Assembly (NCBI GenBank): GCA_023391185.1
Contig: JAEWBI010000026.1
Span: forward strand, 1-9,473
DNA length: 9,473 bases
Direction of reading: 5' to 3'
From: Bacillota bacterium
GTDB lineage: Bacteria > Bacillota_I > Bacilli_A > RF39 > UBA660
Part shown: positions 5,242 through 9,473 of the stretch, in pieces
Layout of the letters: every line of letters begins with the position of its first letter
Position numbering within the stretch: the first letter of the stretch is position 1
Notes under the pieces: model-generated
Told to the model about the DNA's origin: nothing
The model's database searches: none
Seen by the model: the letters and a program-made list of their open reading frames with translations, nothing else
Program-made: the position numbers and the translations under genes

Positions 5242-6999
5242 ATGGCAAGTCATGCAGGAGCAATATACACAATAAAAACTAAGAATGGATATATTAGTGA
5301 AAACAATACTTACACAGATGATATAGAAAAGGCAATAACATTTGGATTTGGGATGTTTGCTTTTACAGATGCTTCTATAGCTTTGCAGAGATTAGGATTT
5401 AAAGAAGAAAGTGCTAGTTATTATACAGTAATACCTTCGTATGATACTAGGGAATGTATTATAGAGGATAGATTTAAATTATTAGGATTTAAGTATCCTG
5501 AATCTTGTGAAAAAGCATCATATTATTATAAAAGAACTAACTCAAATGATTATAATGATTTTCTTAAGGGATTAAAACAATTAGATGAGGAGGTGAATTT
5601 ATTTTATCAAAATAGACCAGTAGATGATAAAACTGTATTTAATGGTGAAATTATCAAATTGAAAAAAATAGAAAATTCAGAAGAACAACAGTTTTCAGAA
5701 TGCATAATTAGTGAGCTATATGGAATGAAAAAGAAAATAACAAAATTATCATATAGGTTAAAAAAACTACCATTAGAAAAATATTTTGATATAGGTACTG
5801 ATGAAAAAGAGATTTATAAATTATATAATGAAGAACTACTTAAAATTGTAAGGGATAAAGTAACAAGTAGTATTTATAAAGATTCTAAAGTGGATAAAGA
5901 TATTTTTTTAAATATTGAATTAAACGGTAGTTTATTAAATGTTTATACAAGTGGCAGACTTTATTATAAAGATGTTTTAGAAATAATAAGAGATTATTAT
6001 GAAAAGCATCAACTTCACATAACAAGAATGTTTGGAAGTTATATATTAATTAAAGGTGATAAGAATAGTTTGACTGCAATAAAAGCAACGCCAATTCCTA
6101 TTAAGTACTGCCCTCTAATGAAGAAGTTATTAACAGAAGTAGGCGGTGAAACTGCAGAAAAATTACTTAGTACTTTAAGTAATGAAGATGAAGTAATTCA
6201 AACTAAATTAATGTGTGACTTAATAAATGAAGTTGTTATTAAAGGTGGATATTTTGATAGTAATAGACCACTTAATTCTTGTGAAGCAAATGTATTATTT
6301 GGCGCTTCTGAAACTATGTCTTCAGCTTTTAAAGATAATTTAATTGATGCAGCAGTTATTGTGTCAAACAACTTAGGAACTATAATTACAACTAATTATA
6401 GTAATACACAAGGGTCTGTAAAAAGAATGACTGGGCTTTTTTATACAAGTCCTTCTAAAGACATTATGAAGACAGCTTATGAAGCTGGTATCATTCCTGT
6501 TTTTCCTTATACAGCTGAAATCGACCAACTAGAAGGAGTTAAGAAAGCAATTAGTTTAGGATATAAAAGAATAGCTGTATCAGTAGCTGCAGATGATAAT
6601 TACTTACATGATGAAATAAGTAAACTTGAAAAAGAAAACAACATAATTATATATAAGTTTGGTTTATGCTCAACAGGTATTGATGAAAAAACTGCCACTA
6701 TTATGAAAGATAATGCTGATGTTATTTGGTCTTGCGCGTCAAAACAAGTTAAAGAATATGTAGAACCAAACGCTATTGCGCAGGTAGGCTTAAAAATACC
6801 AGTTCATATAATGACTAAACAGGGCTGGGAGATTATCAAAAATCATTTACAAAGAATGAATAGTGATATTAATTATGATGAAGTTAAGCTCGCAAGGGCA
6901 GATGATAAACCAATTTTTATTAATGATAAAGACAAAATAAAATTACTAGTTAAAAAGAATATTTCTAATTGTACTGACTGTCCACATCCATGTATCTAA
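5242..6999 (+). CDS. Two-domain protein with C-terminal DUF2099 (methanogenesis marker protein 8-like)
   Basis: The C-terminal half, from about residue 258, follows the pattern I know for methanogenesis marker protein 8 (DUF2099): 'PIKYCPL' (Y289-C290-P291-L292), 'FGASE' (353-357), 'IDAAVIVSNNLGTIITTN', 'GLFYTSPS', 'AEIDQLEGVKKAISLGYKRIAVSVA', 'CASK' (498-501), 'QVGLKIPVHIMT', and a C-terminal cluster C577-X2-C580-P-H-P-C584. The biochemical role of that family is not established. The cysteines could bind a metal or iron-sulfur cluster, an inference only. The first 250 or so residues are an extra region that I do not recognise, with no signal peptide or membrane segment; the family is normally about half this 585-aa length. 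AAGGAGG (5228-5234) fixes the start. It is divergent from the LysR gene, its likely regulator, and 42 bp ahead of a HAD phosphatase with no terminator between. Confidence 0.82.
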   Translation: MASHAGAIYTIKTKNGYISENNTYTDDIEKAITFGFGMFAFTDASIALQRLGFKEESASYYTVIPSYDTRECIIEDRFKLLGFKYPESCEKASYYYKRTNSNDYNDFLKGLKQLDEEVNLFYQNRPVDDKTVFNGEIIKLKKIENSEEQQFSECIISELYGMKKKITKLSYRLKKLPLEKYFDIGTDEKEIYKLYNEELLKIVRDKVTSSIYKDSKVDKDIFLNIELNGSLLNVYTSGRLYYKDVLEIIRDYYEKHQLHITRMFGSYILIKGDKNSLTAIKATPIPIKYCPLMKKLLTEVGGETAEKLLSTLSNEDEVIQTKLMCDLINEVVIKGGYFDSNRPLNSCEANVLFGASETMSSAFKDNLIDAAVIVSNNLGTIITTNYSNTQGSVKRMTGLFYTSPSKDIMKTAYEAGIIPVFPYTAEIDQLEGVKKAISLGYKRIAVSVAADDNYLHDEISKLEKENNIIIYKFGLCSTGIDEKTATIMKDNADVIWSCASKQVKEYVEPNAIAQVGLKIPVHIMTKQGWEIIKNHLQRMNSDINYDEVKLARADDKPIFINDKDKIKLLVKKNISNCTDCPHPCI

Positions 7000-7011
7000 A
7001 ACTTTTATAAA

Positions 7012-7023
7012 TTATGATATAAT
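7012..7023 (+). promoter_or_regulatory. Extended -10 promoter of the HAD gene
   Basis: TTATGATATAAT contains TG-A-TATAAT, an extended -10 that can work without a good -35. It ends 18 bp before the start codon, so the transcript leader would begin almost at the ribosome binding site (AGGAGA, 7030-7035). The same 12 bases occur ahead of the hydrolase gene. Confidence 0.55.
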
Positions 7024-7041
7024 TTAACTAGGAGAATACTT

Positions 7042-7761
7042 ATGAAAAAATATGATATATTACTATTTGATTTAGATGATACCTTGATTGATAATACTGA
7101 AAATATTAGGCATGCTTTTAAAGTAATGCTTGATTATATGGGAGATACTTATTCTGACGATAAATTTAATAGGTGGAGTAATCTTGACAAACAATTCTGG
7201 ATTGATAGAAAAGATGGTAAAATTATTGTTCCCGAGGAGTATAAAGAACCATTAGAAAAGAAAGTAAGATGGATTCGTTCACAAAGATATATCTTATATT
7301 TTAATAATGATATAACTTTAGATAAGGCTATGGAAATTAATGATTTATATCTAAATGCCCTTAATGAAATAGTACTACCTATAGATGGAGCAAAAGAAAT
7401 TTTAGAATATTTATCTAAAAAATATATCATCGCAGTAGCAACTAATGGTCCATCTGTAGCAACCACAAATAAAGTTAGAAAAATAGGTTGCGAAGAATAT
7501 ATTGATCATATATTTGCGGCTGACATGTTTGGGTATATGAAACCATCTACAATATTCTTTGATGGTGTTAAAGAAGCGTTAGGTGAACTAGATAGTAATA
7601 AATATCTAATGATAGGTGATTCACTTAAAACAGATGTTTATGGAGCTAGTAGATCAAATATGGATTCATGTTGGTTTGATAGAGATGAGGAAATACTTAC
7701 AAACGAGGATAATCCAACTATAATTATTAAGAAATTAACTGATCTAAAAAATTATTTGTAA
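7042..7761 (+). CDS. HAD-superfamily hydrolase, YjjG-like (pyrimidine nucleotidase family)
   Basis: This 239-aa cytoplasmic phosphatase has all four HAD motifs: motif I D10-L-D12-D-T with the nucleophile Asp10 and acid/base Asp12, motif II T134-N-G, motif III Lys167, and motif IV G192-D193-S-L-K-T-D198. The helical cap between residues 18 and about 115, and 'DIHF/DMFGYMKPSTIFF'-type spacing, resemble the YjjG/YfnB group, which dephosphorylates nucleoside monophosphates, including non-canonical pyrimidines, for pool cleaning. Substrate within the HAD family is hard to predict, so this is a family-level call. AGGAGA at 7030-7035 sets the start. It follows the DUF2099 gene by 42 bp with no terminator, so it may be read both from that promoter and from its own. 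A small reading frame on the opposite strand within it is a shadow. Confidence 0.88.
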   Translation: MKKYDILLFDLDDTLIDNTENIRHAFKVMLDYMGDTYSDDKFNRWSNLDKQFWIDRKDGKIIVPEEYKEPLEKKVRWIRSQRYILYFNNDITLDKAMEINDLYLNALNEIVLPIDGAKEILEYLSKKYIIAVATNGPSVATTNKVRKIGCEEYIDHIFAADMFGYMKPSTIFFDGVKEALGELDSNKYLMIGDSLKTDVYGASRSNMDSCWFDRDEEILTNEDNPTIIIKKLTDLKNYL

Positions 7762-7783
7762 TTTTTATTTTAATAATAGGTTG

Positions 7784-7811
7784 AAAGAGTATGCATACAT
7801 GCTCTTTTTTT
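7784..7811 (+). terminator. Intrinsic terminator after the HAD gene
   Basis: AAAGAGTATG (7784-7793) pairs with CATGCTCTTT (7798-7807), ten pairs including one G-T, with loop CATA and a run of seven T (7805-7811). It separates the HAD gene from the hydrolase gene. Confidence 0.92.
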
Positions 7812-7814
7812 ATA

Positions 7815-7826
7815 TTATGATATAAT
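7815..7826 (+). promoter_or_regulatory. Extended -10 promoter of the hydrolase gene
   Basis: TTATGATATAAT, identical to 7012-7023, with TG-A-TATAAT. It lies just after the terminator's T-tract and 25 bp before the start codon, giving a leader of about 19 nt with the ribosome binding site AAAGGAAG at 7837-7844. Confidence 0.6.
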
Positions 7827-7851
7827 AAACAAACTTAAAGGAAGTGGTTTT

Positions 7852-8955
7852 ATGAATGTACTTGACTACATTAGAAGATATGGTAATTCAAGTTTTGAAA
7901 AAAAAGTTTTTACAGAACTAGATAATATTGTTTTTTCATTACTTTCATATGTATATTATGATGGTATAGTATCTACTAATAGTAGAAATAAAATGGCTTT
8001 AAAAGAAGTAAGAGATTTCTTTTTTAAGATGCATCCTGCTAGTGAAATAAGGAAAAATCTTCTAGCAACTAGAAATGCTATAAAGCTATTAGATGAAGTA
8101 AGTAAAACAAAAAGATATAGAGATGTTCTAATGTATAACTACGTTAGTATTTCAGATAAAAGTCAGCAGTTTTGTGCTATTACTTTTGAAATTAATCCCA
8201 AACTAATTTATGTTTCATTTGAAGGAACAAATCATTTGATTAGTGGCTGGGAAGAAGATTGTATGATGGCTTACATGTTTCCTGTGGGAGCTCAAAGAAA
8301 TGCTATTAGATATTTAAACAGGAACTTTACATTTAAAAATTATAATATTATTGTAGGAGGTCACTCTAAGGGCGGAAATTTAGCTCTTGTATCTTCAATG
8401 TACTGTAACTTTTTTGTTAAGTCAAAGATAATTAAGATTTATAATAATGATGGTCCTGGGCTTAGACAAGAACAAATAGAGTCAAAAAATTATAAAAGTA
8501 TAAAAGATAAATTAGTTCATATAGTACCTAATTATACTATTGTAGGACTACTTTTAAGACATAGTAATAATTATTTAGTAGTTAAGTCCAGTAGACTTGC
8601 TTTATTTGCGCATGATGCTTTAACATGGCAAATAGATGATGATAGGTTTATACCAGCTAGATTAAGTAAGTTTAGTAGAGTATTAGATGAAGGCTTTATT
8701 AGATGGTTAGATAAGTATGATGATGGAAAAAGAAAAGAATTTGTTGATTATGTTTTTGAAATATTTGAGAAGAATAATATTAGTAGTTTGATGGAAATAG
8801 TAGAGAATAATAGACTAATACTTACTCTATTAAAGGAAACTAGAAATATTCATTCAGTAGTAAAAGAAATGTTAAAAGATTTAGTGGTAGTTTTAAGACA
8901 ATGTAATAAAGAACAATTCATATTTAAGATAGATAAAGAGGAGAAACTTAAATAG
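7852..8955 (+). CDS. Mbeg1-like alpha/beta-hydrolase (DUF2974 family)
   Basis: This 367-aa protein has a lipase-type nucleophile elbow G170-H-S172-K-G174-G-N within 'IIVGGHSKGGNLA', a following N-N-D200-G-P-G motif, and H254-D-A-L-T-W259, the arrangement of the Mbeg1-like (DUF2974) family of putative lipases or esterases. 'VSFEGTNHLISGWEEDCMMAY' before the elbow is the typical strand and oxyanion region. Ser172 and His254 are likely catalytic; I cannot settle the acid, which could be Asp200 or a later residue. There is no signal peptide or membrane segment, so it is probably cytoplasmic. Residues 290-367 form a charged helical tail. Substrate unknown. It is a single-gene unit: its own extended -10 in front and a terminator that begins inside its last codons. 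Confidence 0.85.
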   Translation: MNVLDYIRRYGNSSFEKKVFTELDNIVFSLLSYVYYDGIVSTNSRNKMALKEVRDFFFKMHPASEIRKNLLATRNAIKLLDEVSKTKRYRDVLMYNYVSISDKSQQFCAITFEINPKLIYVSFEGTNHLISGWEEDCMMAYMFPVGAQRNAIRYLNRNFTFKNYNIIVGGHSKGGNLALVSSMYCNFFVKSKIIKIYNNDGPGLRQEQIESKNYKSIKDKLVHIVPNYTIVGLLLRHSNNYLVVKSSRLALFAHDALTWQIDDDRFIPARLSKFSRVLDEGFIRWLDKYDDGKRKEFVDYVFEIFEKNNISSLMEIVENNRLILTLLKETRNIHSVVKEMLKDLVVVLRQCNKEQFIFKIDKEEKLK

Positions 8956-8966
8956 TTTCTTCTTTT
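8936..8966 (+). terminator. Intrinsic terminator overlapping the end of the hydrolase gene
   Basis: AAGAGGAGAAACT (8936-8948) pairs with AGTTTCTTCTTTT (8954-8966), 13 pairs with one or two G-T, loop TAAAT. The stem includes the last codons, and the stop codon (8953-8955) sits at the loop. A T-rich tail is built into the 3' arm. Confidence 0.8.
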
Positions 8967-8985
8967 ATTAGGAATAAATAAGAAA

Positions 8986-8997
8986 GTATGTTATAAT
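8986..8997 (+). promoter_or_regulatory. Extended -10 promoter of the helicase gene
   Basis: GTATGTTATAAT contains TG-T-TATAAT. No good -35 is seen 17 bp upstream. The leader would be about 39 nt, ending in the ribosome binding site AAAGAGGT at 9028-9035. Confidence 0.6.
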
Positions 8998-9042
8998 AAG
9001 GCGTCTTTAAAAACGAGGAAAGAATAAAAAGAGGTAATATAT

Positions 9043-9473
9043 ATGAAATTTGAACAATTAGGTTTAAAAGAACCACTATTAAAAACATTAAATAATGAAG
9101 GGTATGTTGACCCAACTCCTATACAAGAAAAAACTATTCCAGTAATATTAAATGGTAAGGATATATTAGGTTGTGCTCAAACAGGAACAGGTAAAACGGC
9201 TGCTTTTGCACTTCCAATCATTCAAAAACTTCATGAAAATTATAAATTTGAAGAAGTTAAACCAATTAGATTTTTAATACTTACTCCAACTAGAGAACTT
9301 GCGATGCAAATTAGAAACAACATTAGAACTTATACTTTAGGTACTAAATTAAAATGTAGTGTTATTTTTGGTGGAGTAAATCAAACTTCACAAAAAGAAG
9401 TTCTTAAAAAGGGTGTTGACATTTTAGTAGCAACACCAGGAAGATTACTTGATTTAGTTAACCAAAAAAGTGC
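9043..9473 (+). CDS. DEAD-box ATP-dependent RNA helicase, 3' partial
   Basis: The first 143 residues of an RNA helicase are present; the gene runs off the right edge. It starts 'MKFEQLGL', and the Q motif ('GYVDPTPIQ') is followed by motif I A45-Q-T-G-T-G50-K51-T52 (ATP binding), motif Ia P82-T-R-E-L-A87, the 'FGGVNQ' GG motif, and motif Ib T131-P-G-R134. The DEAD motif itself lies beyond the window. The short N-terminus before the Q motif and the sequence style resemble the RhlE/CshA group, which act in ribosome assembly, RNA decay and cold response. Which member it is cannot be decided without the C-terminal half. The start is set by AAAGAGGT at 9028-9035. It has its own likely promoter and is separated from the hydrolase gene by a terminator. 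Confidence 0.93.
   Translation, partial: MKFEQLGLKEPLLKTLNNEGYVDPTPIQEKTIPVILNGKDILGCAQTGTGKTAAFALPIIQKLHENYKFEEVKPIRFLILTPTRELAMQIRNNIRTYTLGTKLKCSVIFGGVNQTSQKEVLKKGVDILVATPGRLLDLVNQKS

Noticed and set aside
7149..7466. A 105-codon open frame on the minus strand
   Set aside because: It lies wholly inside the HAD gene, which has all four catalytic motifs, and has no ribosome binding site. It is a shadow.
1..9473. tRNA, rRNA, CRISPR array, insertion sequence or prophage genes
   Set aside because: No cloverleaf, regularly spaced repeats, transposase or integrase motifs were seen on either strand.

Overview
This window is very AT-rich, uses AGA almost exclusively for arginine, has strong AGGAGG-type ribosome binding sites and short intrinsic terminators, and follows the standard genetic code (stops are TAA or TAG, Trp is TGG). 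This points to a low-GC Bacillota chromosome, probably an anaerobic or host-associated lineage. I cannot name the genus.

Layout, left to right. (1) Positions 1-1425 hold the last two genes of an ABC exporter operon: two ABC-2 family permeases, the first cut by the window edge. (2) Positions 1429-2915 look like an inserted segment with one gene of unrecognised function (396 aa, plus strand), whose codon use differs from its neighbours. It is bracketed by a 36-bp direct repeat made of the 3' end of the permease gene. (3) Positions 2930-4250 are a regulated metK unit: a consensus promoter, a SAM-I-clan riboswitch-like leader, an intrinsic terminator, S-adenosylmethionine synthetase, and a bidirectional terminator. 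(4) A LysR-type regulator (minus strand) diverges from a 585-aa protein whose C-terminal half resembles methanogenesis marker protein 8 (DUF2099). The two share a 109-bp control region with a perfect 9-bp inverted repeat. (5) A YjjG-like HAD phosphatase, an Mbeg1-like alpha/beta-hydrolase and the start of a DEAD-box RNA helicase follow, each with its own likely extended -10 promoter; terminators follow the HAD and hydrolase genes.

How the parts work together. The metK leader is a feedback loop: MetK makes SAM, and the leader can fold either as an aptamer followed by a terminator or as an alternative helix that uses the aptamer's 5' strand. The LysR/DUF2099 pair is probably a regulator and its target. 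The inserted gene sits between the exporter operon and metK and seems unrelated to both.

The points most worth a second look are the one-gene insert with its partly diverged flanking duplication, its possible HEPN-like RX4H motif, the compact SAM aptamer with its long-range competing pairings, and the two-domain DUF2099 protein in what looks like a bacterium. Family assignments come from motif recognition alone; no database search was run.
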